Shown: positions 1 through 13,153, counted from the stretch's first letter. The stretch: 64,000 nucleotides of DNA from Puniceicoccaceae bacterium 5H (GCA_009772895.1 WOUP01000003.1:310001-374000); one strand, 5' to 3'. Numbers and translations: made by a program. Notes: generated by a model not told the origin, from the letters alone.

Positions 1-1
1 G

Positions 2-517
2 GACGTGACCGCGATCGACTGGTACGAGGAGTCGCCGCGCTTCGTGGTGGTCTATCACCTCTTTTCGACCCAACAGGCGCGCTACATCCGTGTCGCGACG
101 CCCTGCCTCGACGACAACGAGCCGAGCGTGCCGACCGTTTCCGGTATCTGGCCCACGGCGGACTGGCACGAGCGCGAGACCTACGACATGTTCGGCATCC
201 AGTTCGAGGGCCACCCCGACTTGCGCCGTATCCTGATGTGGGAGGAGTATCCCTACTTCCCGCTGCGCAAGGAATTCCCGCTGGCCGGCCACGAGGTGGA
301 CCTGCCGGCCGAGGACATCGCCGAGCGCACGGGCGTGAAGGCCCAGCCAGCCCCGATGATGGGCGGGCCCTTCCACTCCGGCCAGACCGGCCCGATGTCC
401 CGCCGCGAACCCCGCGCCGACGACGAGTCCTGGACCGAAGTCAAGCGCCGCCCGGAAGAGCTCGACAGCTTCGACCAGCCGCGCGAGTTCCGCGAATCCG
501 CCCGACGAGAGCAGTAA
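2..517 (+). CDS. nuoC: NADH-quinone oxidoreductase subunit C (NuoC), 5'-truncated by window edge
   Basis: This is the C-terminal part of the 30-kDa subunit of complex I, a peripheral-arm protein that docks with NuoD. The reading frame is already open at base 2, so the GTG at 5 offered by the ORF track is not the true start and the gene begins outside the window. The family signature is visible as [20 protein letters not shown], followed by [19 protein letters not shown], as in NuoC proteins of other bacteria. The last ~70 residues are charged, proline- and arginine-rich and probably a lineage-specific tail. nuoD follows after 21 nt, and nuoA/nuoB are expected just upstream, outside the window. 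Confidence 0.95.
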   Translation, partial: DVTAIDWYEESPRFVVVYHLFSTQQARYIRVATPCLDDNEPSVPTVSGIWPTADWHERETYDMFGIQFEGHPDLRRILMWEEYPYFPLRKEFPLAGHEVDLPAEDIAERTGVKAQPAPMMGGPFHSGQTGPMSRREPRADDESWTEVKRRPEELDSFDQPREFRESARREQ

Positions 518-538
518 CCGACCCAATCCCTTTCTTCC

Positions 539-1774
539 ATGGCCATCAAAGAAGTCAGCATCGGTGACATCAGCGCACGTGGCGCCGCCGCCGAACAAGA
601 GTTCCAGGGCGAGCACCTCGTGGTCAACATGGGCCCGTCTCACCCGGCGACGCACGGCGTCTTGCGCCTCAAGCTCGAGCTCGACGGGGAGACCGTCACC
701 AAGTGCGAGCCGGTCGTCGGCTACCTCCACCGCGGGGATGAGAAGATCGCCGAGAACATGACCTACAACCAGTTCGTGCCCTACACGGACCGGTTGGACT
801 ACCTCGGGCCGATCCACAACAACGTCACCTTCGCCATGGCGGTCGAAAAGCTCGCCGGGCTGGAAGTGCCGCCGCGCTGCCAGGCGATCCGCCTGTTATG
901 CTGTGAGCTCGCCCGGGTGCAGAGCCACCTCCTCGGGGTCGGCGTATATGCGATGGACTGCGGTTCCATCACCGCCTTCATGTATACCTTTACCGAGCGC
1001 GAAAAGATCTACAGCCTGCTCGAGCAGCTCTGTGGTGCGCGCTTCACCACCAGCTATACCCGCATCGGCGGCCTCCAGCGCGACATCCCGGATGGCTGGC
1101 TCGGCAATGTGCGCAAGGTGGTGGACGAGATGGAGCCGGTGCTCGACGAGCTCGACGCCCTCATCACCCGCAACCGCATTTTTTACGACCGCACGGTCGG
1201 CCTCGGCGTCATCTCCAAGGAAGACGCCATCGCCTACGGGCTGACAGGGCCGAATCTGCGCGGCAGCGGTGTTGCGCTCGACCTGCGCAAGGACGATCCC
1301 TACCTCGGCTACGAAAACTACGAGTTCGATGTGCCGATCGGTTCCACCGGTGACTGTTACGACCGCTGGCTCGTGCGCATGGTGGAGCTGCGCGAGTCGC
1401 TCAAGATCATCAAGCAGGTGATCGACAGTATGCCCGACGGCCCCTGGTATGCCGAAGAGGCCAAGAAGATTTTCGCCCCCCGCAAGGACAAGGTGATGAC
1501 GAGCATGGAGGAGCTGATCCAGAACTTCATGATCGTGACCGAAGGCCCGCAGATCCCCGAGGGCGAAGTCTACTTCGAGGCCGAAAACCCCAAGGGCCTG
1601 CTCGGCTTCTACATCGTTTCCAAGGGCGGCGGCGTGCCTTACCGCATGAAGATCCGCTCCCCCTCGTTCTGTAACCTTTCCATCCTGCCCAAGCTCGTCC
1701 CGGGCCACATGGTGGCAGACATTCCCGTGATCCTCGGCTCGTTCGACTTCGTGATGGGCGAGTGCGACCGTTAA
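539..1774 (+). CDS. nuoD: NADH-quinone oxidoreductase subunit D (NuoD)
   Basis: The 49-kDa subunit of complex I forms, with NuoB, the quinone-reducing site near iron-sulfur cluster N2. The 411-aa protein has the typical N-terminal motif NMGPSHPATHGVLRLKLELDGE (shown in part), the quinone-site segment HRGDEKIAE and the family C-terminus ending in VMGECDR. Length is normal for a stand-alone NuoD, so it is not the NuoCD fusion seen in enterobacteria. The ATG is preceded by a pyrimidine-rich stretch (ccctttcttcc) with no Shine-Dalgarno match. It lies 21 nt after nuoC and 28 nt before nuoE in the same operon. Confidence 0.97.
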   Translation: MAIKEVSIGDISARGAAAEQEFQGEHLVVNMGPSHPATHGVLRLKLELDGETVTKCEPVVGYLHRGDEKIAENMTYNQFVPYTDRLDYLGPIHNNVTFAMAVEKLAGLEVPPRCQAIRLLCCELARVQSHLLGVGVYAMDCGSITAFMYTFTEREKIYSLLEQLCGARFTTSYTRIGGLQRDIPDGWLGNVRKVVDEMEPVLDELDALITRNRIFYDRTVGLGVISKEDAIAYGLTGPNLRGSGVALDLRKDDPYLGYENYEFDVPIGSTGDCYDRWLVRMVELRESLKIIKQVIDSMPDGPWYAEEAKKIFAPRKDKVMTSMEELIQNFMIVTEGPQIPEGEVYFEAENPKGLLGFYIVSKGGGVPYRMKIRSPSFCNLSILPKLVPGHMVADIPVILGSFDFVMGECDR

Positions 1775-1802
1775 TACGCTGAACCAAGCGCCGAAAAACC
1801 TC

Positions 1803-2327
1803 ATGGCTTTTGAACCGTCCCAGCCGCTTCGCGACTACACCGAGAAGGTGATCCCGCGCTACCCGCAGAAGCGCAGTGCCATCATGATGATCCTGCACGC
1901 CATCCAGCGCGAGCAGGGCTACATCTCGCTCGAAGCACAAGAGTGGGTCGCCGCTCAGGTCGAGATCGAACCGATTCAGGTGCGCGAGGTGGTGACCTTC
2001 TACCCGTTTTACCGAGAGCACCCGGTAGGCAAGAAATACATCCGCGTCTGCCGCACGCTCTCCTGTGCCCTCAACGGTGGCTACAAGGTCTGCGACAAGT
2101 TCCTGTCCGAGTTCGGCACCAAGCTGAACGAGACCTCGCCCGATGGCCGCGTGACGGTTGAATTCGCCGAGTGTCTCGCCGCCTGTGGGACCGCACCCGT
2201 CGCCATGATCGACGACGACCTGTATGAGAACCTGACCGAAGAACAGGTCAAGGAGCTCTGCGACGCCATCAAGCGCGACGTGCCCGAACAAGCCCCGGCG
2301 CCTTCTGCCGAATCCACCCACCACTAG
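1803..2327 (+). CDS. nuoE: NADH-quinone oxidoreductase subunit E (NuoE, 24 kDa 2Fe-2S protein)
   Basis: NuoE is a thioredoxin-fold [2Fe-2S] protein of the NADH-oxidising module, partner of NuoF and carrier of cluster N1a. The 174-aa sequence keeps all four ligand cysteines in the family spacing: CRTLSC near residue 83 (C-x4-C) and ECLAAC near residue 124 (C-x3-C). The helical N-terminal part (YPQKRSAIMMILHAIQREQG) is also typical. The last ~15 residues are Pro/Ala-rich. It is 28 nt after nuoD and 8 nt before nuoF. Its presence with NuoF and NuoG says this complex uses NADH and is not an 11-subunit ferredoxin-type enzyme. Confidence 0.96.
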   Translation: MAFEPSQPLRDYTEKVIPRYPQKRSAIMMILHAIQREQGYISLEAQEWVAAQVEIEPIQVREVVTFYPFYREHPVGKKYIRVCRTLSCALNGGYKVCDKFLSEFGTKLNETSPDGRVTVEFAECLAACGTAPVAMIDDDLYENLTEEQVKELCDAIKRDVPEQAPAPSAESTHH

Positions 2328-2335
2328 TTTCTGCC

Positions 2336-3709
2336 ATGATCGCCGCACCCAAGCGCACGGACATTCACCCCAAGGAACGCCGCATGATCCTCAAGCATGC
2401 GGACGATCCGAGCTACGATACGTCGGTCGACTGCTATATCGAGCACGGCGGTTACGAGACCCTCAAGAAGGCGCTCACGCTCAAGCCCGAAGATGTGCAC
2501 GACCATGTGATGAAGGCCGGCATCCGCGGACGGGGTGGGGCAGGCTTCCCGGCCGGCATGAAGTGGAAGTTCCTCGACCGCAAGAGCGGCAAGCCGATCT
2601 ACCTGATCTGCAACGCCGACGAGTCGGAACCGGGCACCTTCAAGGACCGCCAGATCATGCACAAGGATCCGCACCAGCTGATCGAGGGCATGATGATCGC
2701 GGCCTACGCCACCAATACGGCCAAGGCATTCATTTACATCCGCGAGGAGATGCCGCACGGTGCGGTGATCCTCGAACAGGCGATCGAAGAAGCGCGCGCC
2801 AAGGGCTTCGTCGGCGACAAGATCGGCGGCAGCGATTACTCCTGCGACATCGTGGTGCACCGCGGGGCTGCGGCCTACATCTGCGGTGAGGAAACCGGCC
2901 TGATCGAGTCCCTCGAAGGCAAGCGCGCCTACCCGCGCATCAAGCCGCCCTACTTCCCCGCCGCGCTCGGCCTCTACATGTGCCCGACGATCGTGAACAA
3001 CGTGGAGACTCTGTGCCACGTGGTGCACGCCGTCAGCATGGGCGGCGAGGAATACGCCAAGATCGGCACGCCCAACAACTCGGGCACCCGCATCTGGAGC
3101 CTTTCCGGCCACGTGCAACGCCCCGGCTACTATGAGCTGGAAAACGGCAAGCACACCTACGGCGACCTCATTTACGAGATCGGCGGCGGCCTCAAGCCCG
3201 GTCGTCAACTCCTGGCAGTGATCCCCGGTGGCTCCAGCTCCAAGGTCTGGCGCGCCGGCGAACGCTTCAAGGGCAAGGACCGCGGCGGCAACGAATACGA
3301 CTGGGCAATCGAAGATGTGCCGCTCAATTTCGACGGCCCGATGACGGCCGGTTCGATGAGCGGTTCCGGCGCCGTGATCGTGGTCGACGACTCCGTCGAC
3401 ATCGTGGACGTGCTGGCCAACATCAATGCCTTTTACGCCCACGAGAGCTGCGGCCAGTGCACGCCGTGCCGTGAAGGCAGCCTCTGGATGAAGAAGATTA
3501 CCTCGCGCATGACCTCCGGCCATGCCCGCCCCGAAGACGTGGACCTGCTCGCCAGCATCGGCGATCAGATCGCGGGCCGCACGATCTGCGCCCACGGCGA
3601 GGCCTGCGCCTGGCCGACCCAGAGCTTCGTGGCCAAGTTCCGTGACAAGTTCCTCGAACGCGCCGAGCGCCAAGCGGCGAGCGGTTCCGGCGACATCCGC
3701 CTCATCTAG
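2336..3709 (+). CDS. nuoF: NADH-quinone oxidoreductase subunit F (NuoF, NADH/FMN-binding)
   Basis: NuoF binds NADH and FMN and passes electrons to its [4Fe-4S] cluster N3. In the 457-aa protein the glycine-rich GRGGAGFPAGMKW lies near residues 64-76, the FMN-contacting CNADESEPGTFKDR near 92, a second nucleotide-site motif AAYICGEETGLIESLEGK further on, and the cluster ligands ESCGQCTPCREG near 369 with the fourth cysteine in TICAHGEA near the C-terminus. The length is slightly above that of E. coli NuoF. It starts 8 nt after nuoE with no visible Shine-Dalgarno, and nuoG follows after 59 nt. Confidence 0.97.
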   Translation: MIAAPKRTDIHPKERRMILKHADDPSYDTSVDCYIEHGGYETLKKALTLKPEDVHDHVMKAGIRGRGGAGFPAGMKWKFLDRKSGKPIYLICNADESEPGTFKDRQIMHKDPHQLIEGMMIAAYATNTAKAFIYIREEMPHGAVILEQAIEEARAKGFVGDKIGGSDYSCDIVVHRGAAAYICGEETGLIESLEGKRAYPRIKPPYFPAALGLYMCPTIVNNVETLCHVVHAVSMGGEEYAKIGTPNNSGTRIWSLSGHVQRPGYYELENGKHTYGDLIYEIGGGLKPGRQLLAVIPGGSSSKVWRAGERFKGKDRGGNEYDWAIEDVPLNFDGPMTAGSMSGSGAVIVVDDSVDIVDVLANINAFYAHESCGQCTPCREGSLWMKKITSRMTSGHARPEDVDLLASIGDQIAGRTICAHGEACAWPTQSFVAKFRDKFLERAERQAASGSGDIRLI

Positions 3710-3768
3710 ACCTCCGTGGCGGGGCCGCGCCCTGCCGTGTGTGATCCATCCCTCTTTCCTTTCCTCGC

Positions 3769-5472
3769 ATGAGCGACCAACCCGATAACCTCATCACCAT
3801 TAACCTGAACGGCAAGGACGTGCAGGTGGAGCCGGGCCTGAACATTATCGAGGCGGCCTCCCGTTTCGGCATCGAGGTGCCCCACTACTGCTACCACCCG
3901 CACCTCAGCGTCCCCGGCAACTGCCGTATGTGTCTGGTGGAGATGGGCATGCCTGGCAAAGACCGTGCCACCGGCGAACCCATGCTCAATGACGACGGCT
4001 CGCCCAAGATCATGTGGGTGCCCAAGCCCGTGATCGCCTGCGCGACCAAGATCGCTCCGGGCATGCACGTCAGCACGGAGTCGGACGTCGTCCAGAAGTG
4101 CCGCGAGGGCGTGATGGAGTTCCTGCTCGTCAATCACCCGCTCGACTGCCCGATTTGCGACCAGGCCGGTGAATGCCGCCTGCAGGAGTTCGCCACCGAT
4201 TACGGCCGCGGTCACAGCCGTTTCGTCGAGCGCAAGAATGTGAAGCCCAAGCGCACCCGCATCGGGCCCCGCGTCATGCTCGACGACGAGCGCTGCATCC
4301 TCTGCAGCCGCTGCATCCGCTTCTGCAACGAATTTATCGGCAAGCCCATCCTCGGCTTCACCGAGCGCGGCAGCTACAGCACGCTTACGACCTTCCCCGG
4401 CAAGGAGCTGGACGACAATTACTCGCTCAACACCGTCGACATCTGCCCGGTGGGCGCGCTGACCAGCACCGACTTCCGCTTCAAGATGCGCGTCTGGTTC
4501 CTCAAGGAGACCGACAGCATCGACACCGAATCCAGCGTCGGCTGCAACACCATCGTCGGCAGCCGCGAAGGCAAGATCCACCGCATCACGCCGCGCCGCA
4601 ACGACGAGGTCAACGACACCTGGATGCCCGACAGCGGGCGCATGCTCTACAAGCAGGTCGAAGCCGACGATCGCCTGACCGCCTACAGCATCGCCGGCAA
4701 GCCCTGCTCGGGCGAGGAAGCCGTGAAGGCCGCCGCCGAGCTGCTGCTGCAAGGGCAGGGCAAGGTGGCCGTGGTCGGCAGTGGTCGCCTGAGCGTGGAA
4801 GAGCAGTTCCTGCTGCGCAAGATTTCCGAAGTGCTGCAAAGCGCGCCGACTTACGCCGTGGCCCGCTACGGCGAGGCAGACGGCAAGCTGATTTCCGCCG
4901 ACCGCAACCCCAACGTGCGCGGCGCGCTGCTGACGGGCATGATCGGCAATCTGCCGGAGGAACAGCTGGAAGACCTGCGCAAGAAGCTGGAAAGCGGCGA
5001 AGTCACCCACCTGCTCGCCGTAGGTGAAGACCTCGCCGAGGCCGGCATCCCCGCCGAACTGCTCAAGCAGGCTCAAGTCGTCTACATCGGCACCCGCCAC
5101 TGCGACACCTGCCAGCACTCCAAGATCGAGTTGCCCTTGCTGACGGTCTTTGAAAAGTCCGGCACCTTTGTGAACCAGCAGTTCCGCCTGCAAAAGTTCA
5201 ACCAGGCCGTGCCCGGCCCGGCCGGCACGCTCTTCGGTCTCAGCACCTTTACCAAGTTGTATGCCGCGCTCACGGGCGAGTCGCCCTACGCGCCGAGCCC
5301 CGCCGCCATCTGGACGCACATGGCCGAGGAGATCGCCGAGTTCTCCGGCCTGCGCTATCAGGACATCCCCAAGACGGGCAAGGTGCTAGACGGCAGCCGG
5401 TTCGACAAACTTCCATTCCGTGAAGGGGCCTCCCTCCACTTCACCCCGGCGGCGGAGACCGCCAACGCCTAA
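3769..5472 (+). CDS. nuoG: NADH-quinone oxidoreductase subunit G (NuoG), short form
   Basis: NuoG is the 75-kDa iron-sulfur subunit that carries electrons from NuoF towards the membrane arm. This 567-aa version has a ferredoxin domain with CYHPHLSVPGNCRMC near residue 42, the His-Cys3 motif HPLDCPICDQAGEC near 123, and the CILCSRCIRFC site near 176 completed by DICPVGAL. The molybdopterin-oxidoreductase-like region is strongly reduced compared with proteins of about 780-910 aa in Thermus or E. coli. In the segment where an extra cluster (N7) would sit only one cysteine (SVGCNTIVGSREGK) is seen, so N7 is probably absent. The start ATG follows a pyrimidine tract (cctctttcctttcctcgc). Confidence 0.94.
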   Translation: MSDQPDNLITINLNGKDVQVEPGLNIIEAASRFGIEVPHYCYHPHLSVPGNCRMCLVEMGMPGKDRATGEPMLNDDGSPKIMWVPKPVIACATKIAPGMHVSTESDVVQKCREGVMEFLLVNHPLDCPICDQAGECRLQEFATDYGRGHSRFVERKNVKPKRTRIGPRVMLDDERCILCSRCIRFCNEFIGKPILGFTERGSYSTLTTFPGKELDDNYSLNTVDICPVGALTSTDFRFKMRVWFLKETDSIDTESSVGCNTIVGSREGKIHRITPRRNDEVNDTWMPDSGRMLYKQVEADDRLTAYSIAGKPCSGEEAVKAAAELLLQGQGKVAVVGSGRLSVEEQFLLRKISEVLQSAPTYAVARYGEADGKLISADRNPNVRGALLTGMIGNLPEEQLEDLRKKLESGEVTHLLAVGEDLAEAGIPAELLKQAQVVYIGTRHCDTCQHSKIELPLLTVFEKSGTFVNQQFRLQKFNQAVPGPAGTLFGLSTFTKLYAALTGESPYAPSPAAIWTHMAEEIAEFSGLRYQDIPKTGKVLDGSRFDKLPFREGASLHFTPAAETANA

Positions 5473-5484
5473 GCGCTTGTCGCC

Positions 5485-6591
<1,107 letters not shown>

Positions 6592-6612
6592 TCAATCCCA
6601 CCACTGCACATT

Positions 6613-7155
<543 letters not shown>

Positions 7156-7230
7156 TCTCACCGGGTTTTCCGCCGTGTTACTTTTTTCCTTTCAAACCTC
7201 GCTTACGGAAATTTTACTTCCCCTCCGCTG

Positions 7231-7776
7231 ATGGTAACGGACTGGCTCTTCTATTTCTTTGCCGCACTGACGGTGATCGCCGGCTTCCTGGTGGCACTGT
7301 CCCGCAGCCCGGTCAACGCCGCCATGAACATGATTCTGTCGTTCATCGGTATCGCCGGCCTCTTCGTGCTGCTGGAGACCTTCTTCCTCGCGGTGCTGCA
7401 GATCCTCGTCTACGCGGGCGCGATCGTGGTGTTGTTTCTCTTCATCATCATGCTCATCGACCCGGAACGGCTGCCCAAGCCGCACAAGCTCTCCACGATC
7501 GGCAGCGCCCTGGTGGCGGCCGGTCTCACGGCAGGCTGGTTTGCGGTTCTGCAAGCCCCGACGGTGGCGCTGCCGACAAAGGTCGCGGCTGAATCGTTCA
7601 CCGGTGGCCGGGCTCCGGCCGCCACGGCTCGCGTGTTTGGCGAAGTGCTCTTCTCCCAATACCTGCTGCCTTTCGAGGTAGCCGGCTTTCTCCTGCTCAT
7701 TGCCATGCTGGGCGTCATTGTGATCAGTAAACACTACCGACCGGCCACGACCCGCAAGGAAGGAGGCTCGGTATGA
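7231..7776 (+). CDS. nuoJ: NADH-quinone oxidoreductase subunit J (NuoJ)
   Basis: NuoJ is a small antiporter-like accessory subunit of the membrane arm. The 181-aa protein has about five hydrophobic segments. The family-typical [20 protein letters not shown] lies in the first third and [20 protein letters not shown] follows. A soluble-looking insert (about residues 105-140, [18 protein letters not shown]) precedes the last membrane helix. Its stop overlaps the start of nuoK by 4 nt (ATGA), indicating translational coupling. Confidence 0.95.
   Translation: MVTDWLFYFFAALTVIAGFLVALSRSPVNAAMNMILSFIGIAGLFVLLETFFLAVLQILVYAGAIVVLFLFIIMLIDPERLPKPHKLSTIGSALVAAGLTAGWFAVLQAPTVALPTKVAAESFTGGRAPAATARVFGEVLFSQYLLPFEVAGFLLLIAMLGVIVISKHYRPATTRKEGGSV
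7761..7766 (+). promoter_or_regulatory. strong Shine-Dalgarno of nuoK
   Basis: AGGAGG lies inside the 3' end of nuoJ, six bases before the nuoK ATG. It is the only consensus ribosome-binding site I found in the nuo operon and it fixes the nuoK start at 7773. Confidence 0.85.
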
Positions 7777-8092
7777 CGGTAGGCTTGTTCCATTACCTCG
7801 CCGTCTCCGGCCTGCTCTTCATCGCGGGTGTGCTTGGGGTGCTCCTGCGCCGCAACGTGCTCGTGGTCTTCATGAGCCTCGAGCTGATGCTGACGGCGTC
7901 GATCTCGGCCCTCGTCGCCTTTTCCCGCTTCAATGCGACGCCCGACAACCCGATGATGGGCGGAAACGTCTTCGTGCTCTTTATCATTGCGATCGCCGCC
8001 TGTGAAGTCGCCGTCGGCCTCGCCATTATCGTCGCGCTCTGGCGCCGTCGTCAGACGGTCGACCTGGCCGAACTGAAAGGGATGAAGCAATA

Positions 8093-8093
<1 letters not shown>
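7773..8093 (+). CDS. nuoK: NADH-quinone oxidoreductase subunit K (NuoK)
   Basis: NuoK is the smallest antiporter-type subunit (MrpC-like) of the membrane arm. The 106-aa protein has three hydrophobic helices. The second contains the conserved acidic residue in [20 protein letters not shown], and the third contains [18 protein letters not shown] with the second conserved glutamate. It overlaps nuoJ by 4 nt and nuoL by 1 nt (TAATG), and its start has a perfect AGGAGG. Confidence 0.97.
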
Positions 8094-10003
<1,910 letters not shown>

Positions 10004-10005
10004 TC

Positions 10006-11607
10006 ATGCCGCAGCTAGCTTTCTTCTCTGCAATCAGTAGCTTTCTGGAGGCTACGCACGCCGCGACCCCCACGCTCGCGCCGCTGCACCTCCTGATCGG
10101 CATTCTGGCCCCGGCCATCTGCGCGCTACTCATCGCTTTCTTCGGCAGCCGCCTGCCGCTGGGCGCGACCAAAGCCATCGCCTGGATCGGCTTCGCCCTC
10201 CCGGCCTGGTGCGCGCTCTGGATCGCCGGCACTTACGGAGCCGTGGCTCAGTCGGGTGAATACCAATTCCTCTGGCAGGCCGATCTCGGGCTGTCCAAGC
10301 TGCTCGGCATCCAGCTCATGCTGGGCGTCAACGGCATCAGCGTGCCCATGTATGTGCTGGCCGGCATCGTCGGTCTCGCCGCGGGGGCCTACGCCATCGG
10401 CAGCAAAGTGGAGCGCCAGCCGCTCTACCTCGTGCTGCTGCTCGTCATGCAAAGCGGTTTGATGGGCATCTTCAGCTCGGTGGACCTGTTTTTCTACTAC
10501 TTCTTCCACGAGTTCGCGCTCATCCCGACCTTTATCCTCATCGCGATGTGGGGCCGTACGCTCTCGAGCCGCAAGACCGTGGCGATGGAGCTGACGATCT
10601 ACCTCACGCTCGGTGCGATGATCACGCTCGGGGGCCTGATTGGCCTCTACGTGAGCAGCGGGGCCGAAGCCTTCAACCTCATCGCCCTGCAGGAGGCGCT
10701 GGCTACGGGCACCGCCCCGACCCAGATCTTCCTCATGCTGCTGATCGGGTTCGGCATCCTCGTTTCGCTTTTCCCCTTCCACACCTGGGCACCGCCCGCG
10801 TATTCGACGGCCCCGGCTCCGGCGGCCATGTTGCACGCGGGGGTGCTGAAGAAGTTCGGTCTTTACGGTCTGATCCAGATCGCCGTGCCGCTGCTGCCCT
10901 CCGGCTTGGCCGGCTACGGTGGCCTGCTGATGTGGCTTGCCCTCGGCAACGTCATCATCATCGGCTTCGTGACGATCGCGCAGCAAGACCTCAAGCGCAT
11001 GCTCGGTAATGCTTCCGTGATGCACATGGGCTATGCGTTCCTCGGCATTTACGCTTTCAGCGTGATGGGTGCCGGTGGCGCCGTGCTGATGATGTTCGCC
11101 CACGGTCTCTCCGTGTCGCTGATGTTCCTGCTGGCCGACGCGGTCGAGCGCCGCGCCCAGACGGGCGACATGCGCGAGATCGGCGGCATGGCCCAGACGG
11201 CTCCCGTGCTGGCGGGCCTCTTCATCGCCGGCACGATGGCCAGCATCGGCCTGCCCGGCTTTGCGAACTTCTGGGGTGAATTGGTGATCTTTACGGCGCT
11301 CTGGCAAAGCCCGCACCCGTGGGTGGCGATTGCCGCCGTCGCCGGTATCGTGATCTCCGCGATTTACGCCCTGCGCGCCGTGGCCCGCATCTTCTTTGGC
11401 GAACCCAAGGCCGAACTGGCCGCGACGGGCGACCTGCAAGGCTGGGAGAAATGGCCGGCCATCCTGTTGCTCGCCGCGCTGTTCGTGGTCGGCATCTGGC
11501 CCCGCGGTTTCTCCGAGCACCTCGATGCCGCCCTGGCCAAGCAATACCCGGTCAAAGACGTCGCCGTTCCGGTCGCGACGGTAACCGATCAATCTCACGC
11601 CCACTAG
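10006..11607 (+). CDS. nuoM: NADH-quinone oxidoreductase subunit M (NuoM)
   Basis: NuoM is the middle proton-pumping subunit. I start it at the ATG at 10006 (MPQLAFFSAIS, 533 aa), not at the ORF-track start at 9937: the earlier stretch is arginine-rich and lies inside nuoL, whereas 10006 is 2 nt after the nuoL stop. The family motif FPFHTWAPPAYSTAPAPAAM and the following LHAGVLKKFGLYGLI are present, as is the conserved glutamate region FYYFFHEFALIPTFILI. QQDLKRMLGNASVMHMGY is the lysine-helix motif. The C-terminus is cytoplasmic and histidine-containing. nuoN follows 9 nt later. Confidence 0.95.
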   Translation: MPQLAFFSAISSFLEATHAATPTLAPLHLLIGILAPAICALLIAFFGSRLPLGATKAIAWIGFALPAWCALWIAGTYGAVAQSGEYQFLWQADLGLSKLLGIQLMLGVNGISVPMYVLAGIVGLAAGAYAIGSKVERQPLYLVLLLVMQSGLMGIFSSVDLFFYYFFHEFALIPTFILIAMWGRTLSSRKTVAMELTIYLTLGAMITLGGLIGLYVSSGAEAFNLIALQEALATGTAPTQIFLMLLIGFGILVSLFPFHTWAPPAYSTAPAPAAMLHAGVLKKFGLYGLIQIAVPLLPSGLAGYGGLLMWLALGNVIIIGFVTIAQQDLKRMLGNASVMHMGYAFLGIYAFSVMGAGGAVLMMFAHGLSVSLMFLLADAVERRAQTGDMREIGGMAQTAPVLAGLFIAGTMASIGLPGFANFWGELVIFTALWQSPHPWVAIAAVAGIVISAIYALRAVARIFFGEPKAELAATGDLQGWEKWPAILLLAALFVVGIWPRGFSEHLDAALAKQYPVKDVAVPVATVTDQSHAH

Positions 11608-11616
11608 AGCCTGAGC

Positions 11617-13122
11617 ATGGACGCACAACTGCAGATTCTTTCCGAGTTTTCCAGCAGCCACCATTGGATGTGGCTCTGGCCTGAAATCGTGCTGGCGGCT
11701 CTGGCCCTGGCTCTCCTCGCGGTGGAGTTACTGTTGCCCAAAAGCGACCGCTGGCTCCTGCGTATTTCCCTGGGCGCGCAAGTCGCCGTCTTTGCCGCGC
11801 TGATCGCCGGCCTCGTGGGCGGCACGCTGCCGACCAGTGATGTGGCCCTCTTTGCCGGTGCCATCCAGCCCACCTTGAGCGGGCACCTGATGCGCATCTT
11901 CTTTGTCGGCTGCTCGATTCTGGTCTGTTTCCTGGGCTATCTTTACCTGGAGCGCCGCCCGTTGGCGCGCGCCGAGTACTACCACCTGGTGATGATCGTG
12001 ACGGCGGCCATGATGCTGCTGGCGCAGATCACGCACTTCGTGGCGTTCTTCGTCGCGCTCGAGACGGTTACCATCGGCTTCTACATCCTGGTTGCCTACG
12101 GTCGCAACAGCAGCTACTCGCTTGAAGCCGGCTTGAAATACATGATCATGGGCGGCTTCAGCTCTGGCCTGCTGCTCTTCGGTATCGTGCTGCTGTATGG
12201 TGCCGCTGGCAGTCCGACCCTCATCGGACCGGCCGGGGATCCCTTCCAGTTTGGCCAGCTTGGCGCGGTGATCGCCGAAAACCCCGGCAACCCTTTGATC
12301 GTGATCGGGGCGCTGCTGGTGATCGTCGGCATTTGCTTCAAGATCGGCAGCTTCCCGTTCCAATACTGGATCCCGGACGTCTATCAGGGTGCGCCGACGC
12401 CGACGACCGCCTTCCTCGCGGTTTCGTCCAAGTCGATGGGCTTTTACTTGCTCTACGTGCTGTTGACCGGCCCGTTCCTGGGCCTGCAGTCGATTCTGGT
12501 GCCGGTAATCGGTATCATGACCTACTGCACGATCGCCTTCGGCAACATTGCAGCCCTCGGCCAGAACAACGTGAAGCGCGTCATCGGTATGTCTGGGGTG
12601 GCGCACGCGGGCATCCTGCTGGTCGGCATCCTGGCCGCCATGCGTGGGGTAGACTGGGCCTTTCAGGCGATTTTCTTCTACCTCATCACCTACGCCCTGG
12701 CGTCCTTCGCCGTGTTTGGCGTGATGTGCCACGTGGCGCCGGATGAAGACGCCAACCAGGAGCGCGAGCACTACTTTGGGCTGATGCAAAACCACCCGTT
12801 CCTCGGCGGCGTGCTGGCGGTCGGCCTCGGCTCGCTAGCGGGTATTCCGCCGCTGGCCGGCTTTGTGGCCAAGGCCGCGATCATCGTGGCCGCCTTCCAG
12901 GCCAAGCTCTACCTGCTCGTGGCCTTCGTGCTGGTGGGCGTGGTGGTCTCGATCTTCTACTACTTCGGCTGGCTCCGCGCGGCGGTGACCAACCCGCATC
13001 CGGAGATCCAGGGCGAGCCGCACCCCGTCGTGGCGCCGAGCGTCGGCAGCCGTGCGCTGCTGGCCGTGCTGGCTCTCGCCAGTGTGGTGCTGGGCCTCTA
13101 TCAAGGCGGTCTGCTCTCGTAG
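11617..13122 (+). CDS. nuoN: NADH-quinone oxidoreductase subunit N (NuoN)
   Basis: NuoN is the proximal antiporter-like subunit of complex I. The 501-aa membrane protein carries FPFQYWIPDVYQGAPTPTTA followed by FLAVSSKSMGFYLLY, and GQNNVKRVIGMSGVAHAGIL as the second lysine-helix motif, all typical of NuoN. It is the last gene of the operon: only 31 nt separate its stop from a strong hairpin, and the next gene is on the other strand. Confidence 0.96.
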   Translation: MDAQLQILSEFSSSHHWMWLWPEIVLAALALALLAVELLLPKSDRWLLRISLGAQVAVFAALIAGLVGGTLPTSDVALFAGAIQPTLSGHLMRIFFVGCSILVCFLGYLYLERRPLARAEYYHLVMIVTAAMMLLAQITHFVAFFVALETVTIGFYILVAYGRNSSYSLEAGLKYMIMGGFSSGLLLFGIVLLYGAAGSPTLIGPAGDPFQFGQLGAVIAENPGNPLIVIGALLVIVGICFKIGSFPFQYWIPDVYQGAPTPTTAFLAVSSKSMGFYLLYVLLTGPFLGLQSILVPVIGIMTYCTIAFGNIAALGQNNVKRVIGMSGVAHAGILLVGILAAMRGVDWAFQAIFFYLITYALASFAVFGVMCHVAPDEDANQEREHYFGLMQNHPFLGGVLAVGLGSLAGIPPLAGFVAKAAIIVAAFQAKLYLLVAFVLVGVVVSIFYYFGWLRAAVTNPHPEIQGEPHPVVAPSVGSRALLAVLALASVVLGLYQGGLLS

Positions 13123-13153
13123 GCCAGGCCACCATTTCAGTTCATTTTACCCG

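Noticed and set aside
896-3673. Long minus-strand ORFs (896-1804, 1527-2348 and 2324-3673) opposite nuoD, nuoE and nuoF
   Set aside because: They are antisense shadows of unmistakable complex I genes and carry no independent motifs or ribosome-binding sites.
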